Below are positions 54,903 to 62,903 of a stretch of DNA of 64,000 nucleotides, one piece after another (positions within the stretch are counted from its first letter, which is position 1; each line of letters starts with the position of its first letter). The position numbers and the translations under genes were made by a program. Location of the stretch: assembly GCF_900170025.1 (NCBI RefSeq), contig NZ_FWEX01000005.1, positions 605,073-669,072 on the forward strand, in the 5' to 3' direction. The notes below the pieces were generated by a model. It made no database searches. It was not told where the DNA came from and saw nothing but the letters and a program-made list of their open reading frames with translations. The stretch comes from Nitrospira sp. ND1 (lineage in GTDB: Bacteria; Nitrospirota; Nitrospiria; Nitrospirales; Nitrospiraceae).

Positions 54903-55094
54903 GTGGGAAGAAAGACATATCACGTAACTCCAGCGAGCAACGGCGATTGGAAGGTGACAGGCGTCGGAAACAGCCGAGCTTCAGGTGTGCACGCTAATAA
55001 GGCGGACGCCGTGGCGCAGGCAAAAGAATTGGCGAAATCTCAGGATCTCGGCCAAGTGGTGATTCATAGTCGGGACGGAAAGATTCAAACGTAA
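54903..55094 (+). CDS. DUF2188 protein
   Basis: 63 residues from GTG 54903, with ggggagg six bases upstream. The whole length matches the DUF2188 pattern (KTYHVTPASNGDWKVTG, ADAVAQAKELAKSQDLGQVV, IHSRDGKIQT). Function of the family is unknown. It is the first gene of the plus-strand unit leading to the Ubl gene 160 bases on, so it may be cotranscribed. Confidence 0.82.
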   Translation: MGRKTYHVTPASNGDWKVTGVGNSRASGVHANKADAVAQAKELAKSQDLGQVVIHSRDGKIQT

Positions 55095-55254
55095 CACACC
55101 TACGGCTCCGACCCGCATCCACCCAAAGGATAGCCGGTCGGCAGCTTGGATGTCTTAGTCGTACAGGGATTTGACTTGGCGTAGGAACGTACACGTTGAC
55201 AATGCGTCGCTCGTGCCTTTGAGTTATGTGAAAGACAATCCATCGGAGGAGTGC

Positions 55255-55524
55255 ATGGACGTACAAGAAAGCAAGCAAGAGCACCAAAAAGTCTTCACCA
55301 TAATTGTGAATGGTCGGCAAAAGATGGTGGAGACGAAAGAATTATCATTTAGCCAAATCGTTGGATTGGCATTTGACAATCCGCCCACGGGCGAGAATAC
55401 GGTGTTTACCGTTACATACAGGAAAGGTGAAGGGCATAAGCCCGAGGGCACGTTAGTCGAGGGCGACATGATCAAAATCAAGGACGGGATGATTTTTAAT
55501 GTCACAGCAACTGATAAATCATAG
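55255..55524 (+). CDS. Ubiquitin-like protein (multiubiquitin-domain family)
   Basis: 89 residues from ATG 55255 with ggagga four bases upstream. A single beta-grasp domain with the multi-ubiquitin pattern: VFTIIVNGRQKMVETKELSF, IVGLAFDNPPTGENTVFTVT, GTLVEGDMIKIKDGMIFNV. The C terminus is ATDKS, with no Gly-Gly. It overlaps the E1-like gene by 26 bases, so both are made together. Presumably the modifier adenylated by the next gene's product. Confidence 0.85.
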   Translation: MDVQESKQEHQKVFTIIVNGRQKMVETKELSFSQIVGLAFDNPPTGENTVFTVTYRKGEGHKPEGTLVEGDMIKIKDGMIFNVTATDKS

Positions 55525-56680
55525 CCCCGATCTTAAAAAGTTGCGCGATGAGGGTTATGACGTCGCGGTTCAGTCTAACTATCTCCTCATCAGGCGTGTT
55601 CCTTACGTCAATTCCAACCGAGAGGTCAAACGCGGGATCCTTATTTCGGAATTGAGTTTGGCGGGCGATGTGACGACTGCTCCCAGTACTCATGTCGTCT
55701 ATTTTACGGGCGATCACCCTTGCAACAAGGACGGATCTCTCTTGATCAAGATCAAGCATCAAAGCGAACAACAGCGCCTTGGTCCTGATCTCGTCGCCAA
55801 TCATTCGTTCTCCAGCAAGCCGAGTAGAGGGTATAAGGACTACTACGAGAAGATGTCGACGTACGCGACCATCATTTCAAGCCCTGCCGAGTCCATCGAT
55901 CCACGTGCAACTGCCACGGTGTTTCCGATCATTGAAGCCGAGGCAGACCATTCGGTCTTCAACTATATGGATACAGCCTCGAGCCGGGCTGGGATTCAGA
56001 TCGTGAGCAGGAAGCTGGAACTCGCGAAGGTTGGGATCATAGGTTTGGGTGGGACCGGGTCATATGTGTTAGACCTCGTGGCAAAAACTCCCATTAAAGA
56101 GATTCATCTGTTCGACGGCGATCAATTTCTGCAGCACAACGCCTTTCGGTCGCCAGGAGCGCCATCGCTTGATGAACTGCGAGCGGCTCCAAAGAAGGTC
56201 GTGTACTTCAAGTCTCGATATGCGCACCTGCACAGACACATCGTTGCCAACGATTGCTTTATCGACGCCTCAAATATCGAGCAACTGCGGGGAATGAGCT
56301 TTGTGTTCCTTTGTCTCGACAGCGGCAGCGCAAAAAAGGTGATCGTCGAGAAGCTGGAAGACTGGGCCGTACCCTTTATCGACGTGGGTATGGGAGTCGA
56401 GTTAGTCGATGACGCATTGGGGGGAATCCTCAGAATCACAACCAGCATCCCCAAGACACCTCAGTCTGCGAAATCCAGACAGCGAATCTCCTTCTCTGAG
56501 AGGGGCGAGAACAACGACTATTCGCGAAACATCCAGATTGCTGATCTGAATGCCCTGAATGCTGCGCTTGCGGTCGTCAAATGGAAGAAATTGTGTGGCT
56601 TTTATCGGGATTTGGAAAAGGAGCATACCAGTGTGTACACCATCGATGGCAATATTCTGAATAATGAAGATCAGAGATGA
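55499..56680 (+). CDS. E1-like adenylyltransferase (DUF6791-ThiF)
   Basis: 393 residues. The N-terminal ~150 residues match the DUF6791 pattern (LKKLRDEGYDVAVQSNYLLI, TAPSTHVVYFTGDHPCNKDG, KPSRGYKDYYEKMSTYATII). Then comes a ThiF/E1 Rossmann domain with the nucleotide loop VGIIGLGGTGSYVLDLVAK and acidic strand IHLFDGDQF; a Cys in VFLCLDSGSAKK could serve thioester chemistry. The family activates the C terminus of ubiquitin-like proteins. ATGA overlap with the next gene shows tight coupling. Confidence 0.88.
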   Translation: MSQQLINHSPDLKKLRDEGYDVAVQSNYLLIRRVPYVNSNREVKRGILISELSLAGDVTTAPSTHVVYFTGDHPCNKDGSLLIKIKHQSEQQRLGPDLVANHSFSSKPSRGYKDYYEKMSTYATIISSPAESIDPRATATVFPIIEAEADHSVFNYMDTASSRAGIQIVSRKLELAKVGIIGLGGTGSYVLDLVAKTPIKEIHLFDGDQFLQHNAFRSPGAPSLDELRAAPKKVVYFKSRYAHLHRHIVANDCFIDASNIEQLRGMSFVFLCLDSGSAKKVIVEKLEDWAVPFIDVGMGVELVDDALGGILRITTSIPKTPQSAKSRQRISFSERGENNDYSRNIQIADLNALNAALAVVKWKKLCGFYRDLEKEHTSVYTIDGNILNNEDQR

Positions 56681-57129
56681 AGCGCACAGCTCACCTCATA
56701 CACGAGTTTGTCGACTTCATTCCCTCTCAACTGAAAGACGGAACGGTCTACGTATCCTTGCCTTTCGCCACCGCGGTTCACAAATGTTGCTGTGGCTGCG
56801 GCAATGAGGTGGTGACTCCACTGTCTCCGACAGACTGGACTCTCATCTTTGATGGCGCCTCCATTTCACTTGACCCATCGATCGGGAACTGGAGTTTTTC
56901 CTGTAGATCTCATTATTGGATCACTCGGAATACGGTCATGTGGGCCCGAGACTGGTCCAGCGCAGAAGTGGAGGCTGTTAGGGGCTATGACAAATTCGTG
57001 AAACAACGTCATTTGGATCAGATCCGAGCGCTGCCTCCTATTGATAAGAGGCGCATACATGGGGAAGGCCTACGAGATGAGAAACCACTGGAACGCTTGT
57101 TGCGCAAGGCTAAAAGTTGGTGGGCATAG
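56677..57129 (+). CDS. DUF6527 metal-binding protein of Ubl systems
   Basis: 150 residues with the DUF6527 core: HKCCCGCGNEVVTPLSPTDW, ISLDPSIGNWSFSCRSHYWI. Four or more Cys and a His make a likely zinc site of treble-clef type. Family members travel with multi-ubiquitin and ThiF genes; a ligase-like or target-recognition role has been guessed from context. The C terminus is basic. It overlaps the E1-like stop by 4 bases. Confidence 0.85.
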   Translation: MKRTAHLIHEFVDFIPSQLKDGTVYVSLPFATAVHKCCCGCGNEVVTPLSPTDWTLIFDGASISLDPSIGNWSFSCRSHYWITRNTVMWARDWSSAEVEAVRGYDKFVKQRHLDQIRALPPIDKRRIHGEGLRDEKPLERLLRKAKSWWA

Positions 57130-57674
57130 TCGGTTGCGTCAGGATGATGAGCCTTGTTGCTTCACCGCGACATATCCGGTTTCTTCCAACCCCTTATCAA
57201 GCTAGGCCATGTATGTATTGGACGCGTTACAGGTCGTAATCGTTCGATCGAGTGCCTGTTCGGTGCGCTGCGTACCATCTTTGACGATGGCGAAGAAGTC
57301 GTCCCAGGCGCTGCGGGACGGCGAGATTCGAGCATGGAAAGTATTAAATGCTGTCAGAGCTGAGGAGGGGAATAGGCGCAAACAGCCACGGCGGAGTGGC
57401 TCCTGGTTGACGCCCACCGATCTCCGTGTGAGAATGTCGCAACCCTCTCAAGTAAAGAGATCCAGGATGAATTCTGATGGAGTTGGATCTGGGTAGTCTG
57501 CCAACTCACACACGCAGGCGTTTCTCTGAAGGGTATCCGTGAATCAATACTCGCATGCCGCCTAAAATCGTCAGCATACGCGAAGCCAAGACGCATCCAG
57601 TCTGACCGGCGTGAGGGCCGTTGACCAACTCCTGCCAACATGTGACAATACGGCCAGATTTCGAGGAGGATCCG
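57130..57674. other. No convincing gene; short hairpin agccac-ggcgga-gtggct
   Basis: Open stretches here lack good starts. On the minus strand a C-terminus-like peptide (SAWDDFFAIVKDGTQRTEQA) suggests remnant coding DNA at 57210-57310. A perfect 6-bp hairpin lies near 57383-57400, after the Ubl operon. It may mark the end of the unit. Confidence 0.4.
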
Positions 57675-57917
57675 ATGAACGCTGAATACGAGAGCTGGGC
57701 CGAAACGCTGGATACCCTGTCCGATGCGGACGAGATGGAGGCGATCCGGGCGGGTGAAGCTGATGTCCGCGCTGGCAATGTCGTCTCGTTCGAGGAGGCG
57801 TTTGGCAAGCCGAATGAACCGTCAAAATATAAGCTGTCAGATTTCCTAGGCGAAATAACTGACGAAAACGTGCATAAAGTTGTAGACTTCAAGCCGACCG
57901 GGAAAGAGCTTCTTTGA
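57675..57917 (+). CDS. Mosaic antitoxin-tail protein 1 (Phd-like plus MazE-like tails)
   Basis: 80 residues from ATG 57675 with gaggagg upstream. The first part (ETLDTLSDADEMEAIRAGEA, DVRAGNVVSFEEAFGKP) looks like the tail of Phd/YefM-group antitoxins. The second part (YKLSDFLGEITDENVHKVVD, FKPTGKELL) looks like the toxin-binding tail of MazE. There is no DNA-binding domain and no toxin gene beside it. The first nine residues (MNAEYESWA) are nearly repeated in the next gene. Confidence 0.65.
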   Translation: MNAEYESWAETLDTLSDADEMEAIRAGEADVRAGNVVSFEEAFGKPNEPSKYKLSDFLGEITDENVHKVVDFKPTGKELL

Positions 57918-57974
57918 GAGTAACGTATTATCCTAATCGCGGTGATATCACACACTGATGTGGCGGTGGAAAAG

Positions 57975-58181
57975 ATGAACGCTGAACGCGAAAGCTGGGC
58001 CGATCCGGACGAGAAACGCAGAGCCGACGCACAACTCGAAACGAAATTGTTGCAGGGGCTGAACAGCCCCGAGAGTGAACTGACACCGGCTGTCTGCCGT
58101 GACATTCGCAAAGAGGCGTTGGCTACGCGGCGCGTGCGAGTGCCCCGGCGTGACTTAAGAAGATCGGCCAGCGGCAAGTAA
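57975..58181 (+). CDS. Mosaic antitoxin-tail protein 2 (ParD-like tail)
   Basis: 68 residues from ATG 57975; GTG 57942 is an alternative. It begins MNAERESWA, almost as in the preceding gene, and then differs: KLLQGLNSPESELTPAVCRD and IRKEALATRR resemble the C-terminal toxin-binding part of ParD antitoxins. The ribbon-helix-helix half is absent. The 3' end overlaps the convergent phosphoesterase remnant. Confidence 0.6.
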   Translation: MNAERESWADPDEKRRADAQLETKLLQGLNSPESELTPAVCRDIRKEALATRRVRVPRRDLRRSASGK

Positions 58182-59355
58182 TTCCGTGTTCCGGGTGGTT
58201 GAGCCAGGCCGCTTGCGTCGGCACTTCGAAATCGAAGTTCGACTGATACGCGTATTCGTCGTACCCCTTCAAACTCCCATTCACGATCACTCCCCGGGCC
58301 TTCAGATACGTGTGCCAGTGACCCATGACCATGTAATCATATGGGCACCTCACAGCCATCTGCTGCTTCCGCTTGCGCGCATCACCGATAAACAGTGGCG
58401 ACATCACGCCTGAGATTCCAGACCCGCCGCGGAACTAATCCCCGTGAGTCAGGAGGTAGGACGTGTTGTGCACGGTAAACACCTGATCGGCCCCGTCGGC
58501 GATCCCGAAGCTGATGCTTTTTCCCCCTGCGAAGTGCCGCTTCAACAGCTGATACGCCAACCAGTCGTAGTTGTCGTAGACCCGGTTCTTCGCTCGCGGT
58601 TTTTTGTCGATGCGCCCATGATTCCCAACGACGGCCGGGATATACACCCTCCCGAACGCATTGTGCAGCAATTCAAGCCCGGCGATGAGATGGTCAACGA
58701 GGTGGAGCAGGCTCGCGTGGATCGGCGCCTCGTTCGGCTGAGCAGCTCTTCGTGGATGTCCCCGCTCAACATATCCTCACCCAGGGCGAGCACCGCGTAG
58801 TCGTAGGACGGTTTCGAGAGGTGATTCTTGGTGAGGTCTACGAACGTCCGGAAAAAGCGTCCTGCGCGTTGGACGGCGATCTCGCAATTGTGGGCGTTGA
58901 CATGCTCTACCTGCTCCGGAGTGACAACTCCGTCCCAGTGCCAATCTGAGGCGAGCAGGATGGGGACGCCCGTGGTGTGACCCTTCGTCTGTTTCTTGCG
59001 CCACGATGGCGGCTTAGCAGGCCCATCGACGCATTCGTGGATAATCTCAAGGAGCGCGTGCTGCGATACTTGCTCGCCTGTCATCGTCGTGAGCTGCCCG
59101 CGGAGGTCTTTAACTTGTTGTTCGATCTGCGCGATCTTTCGCAAATGCGCCGGCATGGCGGGCTCCACGAGCTTCACGCGCGCGATGGCTCCGGTCTTGC
59201 CATGCCGAACCTGCACACCGCCGCGTCCAGCTGGACTTCAGCGTGTTGACCGGGATCTTGAGACGGCGCGCCGCTTCCGCTTTGACCCCGCCCGCAGATT
59301 TAAATGCTTTGATTGCTTGTGCTATGTCTTGCTTGGTGAGTCTAGAATGAGCCAT
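58123..59355 (-). pseudogene. HTH-metallophosphoesterase gene, frameshifted and amber-interrupted
   Basis: Read on the minus strand: an HTH start (LTKQDIAQAIKAFKSAGGVK, AEAARRLKIPVNTLKS), a frameshift near 59235, a coiled region (AQIEQQVKDLRGQLTTMTGE), a phosphoesterase core (ILLASDWHWDGVVTPEQV, LALGEDMLSGDIHEEL), a second frameshift near 58740, VYIPAVVGNHGRIDKKPRAK, then TAG at 58435 where Gln is expected (LLTHGD, FRGGSGISG), and MVMGHWHTYLKARG. All calcineurin-type metal motifs (DxH, GD, GNH, GHxH) can be found. Phage-like in character. Confidence 0.78.
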
Positions 59356-59425
59356 GTCCCACAGTATACAGGACAACCACGTATGTGGCGGGGAGAGGTG
59401 GGGACTTCATAACGTTTGGAGGGGG

Positions 59426-59614
59426 CTAGCTGTAGACGCCGTGCTCGATACGGCCGAGGACGGTGAGCACGCGGCGGCTCCCGGTCTTAGTAGAGAGGAG
59501 CGAACGTGGAGTAACGCCGGATAGTGCGCGGTTGGGGCGAAAGAGCCAGACCTTTGCTTTGGCCTTAGATCCAAACACGTCGTTGGCTCGGGCAATGACG
59601 GCGTCAGCATCCAT
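59426..59614 (-). CDS. Minimal MbcA/ParS/Xre antitoxin-domain protein
   Basis: 62 residues consisting only of the DUF2384 toxin-binding domain (IARANDVFGSKAKAKVWLFR, SLLSTKTGSRRVLTVLGRIE). It matches the C-terminal half of the protein at 51546. No helix-turn-helix and no RES toxin are nearby. It may be a remnant or a small neutraliser. Confidence 0.72.
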   Translation of the reverse strand: MDADAVIARANDVFGSKAKAKVWLFRPNRALSGVTPRSLLSTKTGSRRVLTVLGRIEHGVYS

Positions 59615-59646
59615 GCACTATAATACCTCACCTGATGGAGGTTGGT

Positions 59647-59937
59647 ATGGCGAAAAAATCCCCGAGCCTGTCTCAAGTCTTGGATACACTAAACACTGCG
59701 CTGGAACGTGCCATCGATAGCGTAGACGCCGCTCTTGCTTTGTGCGACGCCTCCAACGCACGGATAGATGCGCTCAACAATCTCGAATCCACCCGCACTG
59801 CGCGCAGCGGGCCTTGCACGCCGCGATCATCTTGCCACCGCAGCGGTCGCATACGCCCGCAGGGATCTCGTCTCCTGAGCCTGATTTGTTCGTGGGGGAG
59901 AAATGTTGGGGGTAGCAGTCGAAGATTTTCGTCATGA
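59647..59937 (+). CDS. Hypothetical protein, probably truncated
   Basis: The first ~50 residues from ATG 59647 form an amphipathic helix (LSQVLDTLNTALERAIDSVD, ALALCDASNARIDALNNL). After that the sequence turns into arginine/serine-rich, likely non-coding translation antisense to the gene at 59774. Probably a truncated small coiled-coil protein. Confidence 0.4.
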   Translation: MAKKSPSLSQVLDTLNTALERAIDSVDAALALCDASNARIDALNNLESTRTARSGPCTPRSSCHRSGRIRPQGSRLLSLICSWGRNVGGSSRRFSS

Positions 59938-60007
59938 TTGTGGGGAATATCCTTGCGATGAGGCCAGCGCCGATAATGACGCCAGCTATGACGGCAAATT
60001 CATGCAT
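59774..60007 (-). CDS. Small membrane-anchored zinc-ribbon protein
   Basis: 77 residues from ATG 60007, with agggggg just upstream. An N-terminal hydrophobic helix (FAVIAGVIIGAGLIARIF) is followed by a zinc-ribbon CDRCGGKMIAACKARCAQCG. No named family. It converges on the truncated ORF at 59647. Confidence 0.65.
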   Translation of the reverse strand: MHEFAVIAGVIIGAGLIARIFPTIMTKIFDCYPQHFSPTNKSGSGDEIPAGVCDRCGGKMIAACKARCAQCGWIRDC

Positions 60008-60200
60008 GCGCTCCCCCCTTGGGAGATATTTTAGTGCTCGTGCGAAATTAAAGATAGGTCTGGGGTCTAGGGTACGGGCTTCGATACGGACCACAGCTGC
60101 ATTCGGTCGCCGACAGACTGCTTGATCGCGACGATACTCATCATCCGAGTGTGCACACCATCGCGCACAGGCACCACAACAAGCGCCACCACCACAGTTT

Positions 60201-60884
60201 ATGGTGCTCGATGACGTGACCTCAAGCTTCGATGCAGGGCATCAGTTCGCCTTAATGGACGCATTGCGCACGTTGCTTCAGTACGGCGCGGCTCCTGATG
60301 GCTTGCAGTTCATCATCTTGAGCCACGACACCAGCCTGGAGAAGTATTTCGACAAGCTCAACGGTACCACAGACTGGCATCACCAGAAGCTGCAAGGGAT
60401 GCCGCCGAAGGGGCGCCTGATGGTGTCCGCACAGGAGGCAGATCGTCTCAAGGCCCAAGCGCAGCAGCATCTCCATGCGGGCCAAGTCGACATTGGCGCT
60501 CCGTTTCTGCGTCAATACCTCGAGTACAAGCTCGGGCAGATTATCTCCAAGTTGGAAGTACCGGTGCCGCCCGACTATACCACCCGCGGAGACAGGCGGA
60601 CGCTTTCGACCTATATCGATGCGATCACCGATGCCGTGACGCTGTATCAAGCGGCGGGCCGTTGCGTTATGTCAGCGCAGCAGATCAGTGAGCTTCAGAA
60701 TCATCATGCTCCCTCGATTGTGGGTAACTTCATACGCCACTACGAGACGGGGGCCGGCACGCCTTTCAATGCCTATGCCTTGCTCGGTGTGCTTCAGAGC
60801 ATCAATGATCTTGCCGATTGCTTCACCTATGTCGACCCGGCCAAGGGTCGGAAGCAATATTATCGCCGACTCGATCGACATTAG
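60201..60884 (+). pseudogene. 3' part of an SMC/ABC-type ATPase gene
   Basis: The frame begins at the Walker B motif (MVLDDVTSSFDAGHQFALMD) and includes the H-loop (QFIILSHDTSLEKYF). It then runs 190 more residues of helical sequence to a normal end. The Walker A half, coiled arms and true start are absent upstream. ATG 60201 is inside the motif, so this is a truncated gene of an SMC- or RloC-like anti-phage or repair ATPase. Confidence 0.7.
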
Positions 60885-60897
60885 CAGCCGGGCGTGT

Positions 60898-61152
60898 TTA
60901 GCTCTCGCAAGTAGGCGCGTCGACGAGCTCGAGCATTCCTTCGGAGATCATCCGGTCGACGGCGAAGTGGAGCGCCTCGTTTTCGTGCTCTGTGAATGCT
61001 GCGCCTTCGTAACGGCGAGCGAGATCGAGACGTAGTTCTTCAACCAGGCGAATGGTCATATAGCCATGCAGCGCGTAGGATTTCCGAGCCAGCTCGTCAT
61101 CGGTTTCCGGGAAAGAGCGAGTGAAGTTCGTTGGTCTCGGCAACCCCTCCAT
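60898..61152 (-). CDS. Hypothetical protein, 84 aa
   Basis: Charged helical protein (MTIRLVEELRLDLARRYEGA, HENEALHFAVDRMISEGMLE) starting 9 bases after the stop of the upstream minus-strand gene. Not recognised. Probably the end of the second sigma-ImmA unit. Confidence 0.6.
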   Translation of the reverse strand: MEGLPRPTNFTRSFPETDDELARKSYALHGYMTIRLVEELRLDLARRYEGAAFTEHENEALHFAVDRMISEGMLELVDAPTCES

Positions 61153-61161
61153 TTCACCGTC

Positions 61162-61659
61162 TCACGATGTCACAGTCTGGACGATGTGATGCTGGGAAAC
61201 GTGAGCCGCTGCGGATAGTCCGCCGTAGAGGCGGGGCAACGATTGCTCCAAGACGGCTACATTCGGGGCACCGTTCAACTTTCGCCTATTGGCTCGGACG
61301 GCCTTGAGCTGAGCAAGGATCTCTAGCTCTTGCCCGAGCATCGCATTCGCCTGCAGGTACCGTGCTTCGGCAATCGCTGCTTCACAAGGCTCCAGACCAA
61401 TCACGAAGTCAGCGAAGAGAGCGTCACGCTCGAAGGCCGTTTGATCGGCCTCGGCGATTGCCCCATTGATGCGCAACAGCTCGGCCGCCAGGACCACGGT
61501 TACAAGCATGTGGGCGTCAATCAATCGACCATATGCGGCCATGGCCTTCGCCTTGGCTTGATCGCCGTAGACCTTCTGAATGGCATGCAGCATGGCCGCC
61601 GCCTCGATGAATTTGCGCTTGTGACGCTCGATTGCGTCCTCGTCCAACGTCTTAGCCAC
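61162..61659 (-). CDS. Hypothetical helical protein, 165 aa
   Basis: From GTG 61659 (aaggaa eleven bases upstream); a longer frame to 61797 overlaps the ImmA gene and looks unnatural at its start. It is alanine-rich and all-helical (LIDAHMLVTVVLAAELLRIN, ALFADFVIGLEPCEAAIAEA). No family recognised. It lies directly downstream of ImmA copy 2 and may be an associated component. Confidence 0.6.
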   Translation of the reverse strand: MAKTLDEDAIERHKRKFIEAAAMLHAIQKVYGDQAKAKAMAAYGRLIDAHMLVTVVLAAELLRINGAIAEADQTAFERDALFADFVIGLEPCEAAIAEARYLQANAMLGQELEILAQLKAVRANRRKLNGAPNVAVLEQSLPRLYGGLSAAAHVSQHHIVQTVTS

Positions 61660-61772
61660 GGGCACCGAGTTCCTTGAGTTCAGCCAGGAATACCCGTGCG
61701 CCGACATCGACGGCTCGCTGCGCTCCATCCGCGTCGACGTCCACGCCATTCTGGCGAATGGGCTCGCGATGA

Positions 61773-62531
61773 TTATCTTGCACAAGACGAGGGCCAAACA
61801 ACCAAACTAAGGGCAAGGTGGGCAGTGATTCTCACCGTGTCTTCGACGACATCCCTGATGGAGGCATTGTTTCCACCAAACCAGACCGTGGGGGATACTT
61901 TTCTGGGCCCAATCGGCTCCTCATCACGCTTGAGAATAGCAGCCGCTCCGGATTCAACCGGAAGGGTGCGTCGCGGCCAACATTGCGCCGCTTTGGCACT
62001 GGGACTGAGCTCAAACCACGCTCGACCGTGCGCACTTGCACAAATCAGCGCGGCGGGACGATCTGTCAGCTGGACCAAACGCATGGCGGTCGCGGTGATA
62101 CTGGTTTCAAATTGTTCTGCCAACCCTCGAACCGTTTCTAAGGTGAGAGGCTTATCTTTCAAAAGCGATTGAAACAAATACTGTGGCAGGAGCAATTCAG
62201 CTGCATAGCGATTGGCCACGCTCTCTCTATCACGTCCTTCCCACTTACACATCAGCTGTTCATTATTGCAAACGAGGGCGACTTTGCCGCGATGCTTCAT
62301 CCAATGGCCCAATTCATGAGCGGCAGAGAATCTTTTTCTCGACGTGGTCGCCCGTTGGTCCACTGTGATAATTGCGCGATTGCCGTGGCCGATAATCCGT
62401 CCTTCACACCCAACAAGCCGTTCGTACATCACTGTGGCGCCGCAGTATTGCGCAATGGCTTCGATATCAATGTCACGAGGAGCGGTGACGTGTAATGCTT
62501 TCAGCAACGCTTGTGGATCGTCAGCAATCAT
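61773..62531 (-). CDS. ImmA/IrrE-family zinc metallopeptidase, copy 2
   Basis: 252 residues. The zinc motif AAHELGHWMKH and the second motif region VANRYAAELLLPQ match copy 1 (52842), as does the N terminus (PRDIDIEAIAQYCGATVMY). The C-terminal domain is also shared (VEDTVRITAHLALSLVVW against CEDSVRITPNLVLTLLWW). The two are clear paralogues that have diverged considerably. Its start is 373 bases from the small gene, unlike the overlap in copy 1. Confidence 0.9.
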   Translation of the reverse strand: MIADDPQALLKALHVTAPRDIDIEAIAQYCGATVMYERLVGCEGRIIGHGNRAIITVDQRATTSRKRFSAAHELGHWMKHRGKVALVCNNEQLMCKWEGRDRESVANRYAAELLLPQYLFQSLLKDKPLTLETVRGLAEQFETSITATAMRLVQLTDRPAALICASAHGRAWFELSPSAKAAQCWPRRTLPVESGAAAILKRDEEPIGPRKVSPTVWFGGNNASIRDVVEDTVRITAHLALSLVVWPSSCAR

Positions 62532-62903
62532 ATTTAGCCGTACAGGACAGAAGAGCCTTATGAATACACACCCCTCGCATCACGGAGCAGGAATTCTCCC
62601 GACGATCCAAGTTGGAGAACATGGCAGATTGCATGAATACAGGGGGCAAGTCTCATAGTACTGTACACCCGTCGCGACGGCAAGTTAGCCCCCGATTTTA
62701 GGCATATGGCTCCATACAGAGGGCGAGGACCATGGCAACGTCGACGAAATCGAGCCCATGGAATTTCGACTTTTCTTTCACAAGCGGAAAGTCTGACGTC
62801 GTTCGGGCTTACCACGGAGCGCTATGAATGCGGTGAACACCTGTTTGCCGACGGCTCTCACTCGTGATGTCGTAAACCAGAAGGTTTGCGCGGATTGCCG
62901 CCC
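62532..62903. other. Gap inside the second module, no gene recognised
   Basis: Frames in either strand here look non-coding. The corresponding junction in copy 1 is an overlap, so this is inserted or degenerated DNA. No repeat ends were identified. Confidence 0.4.

Noticed and set aside
39668-58437. Three genes with in-frame TAG (39668, 44494, 58435) suggesting amber suppression
   Set aside because: Many intact genes here end with TAG, two of the three interrupted genes also stand among frameshifted remnants, and no suppressor tRNA was seen. Ordinary decay explains it better.
62558-62815. 85-codon minus-strand ORF in the gap of module 2
   Set aside because: No ribosome site and an unnatural, arginine-rich composition; nothing like it at the same place in module 1.
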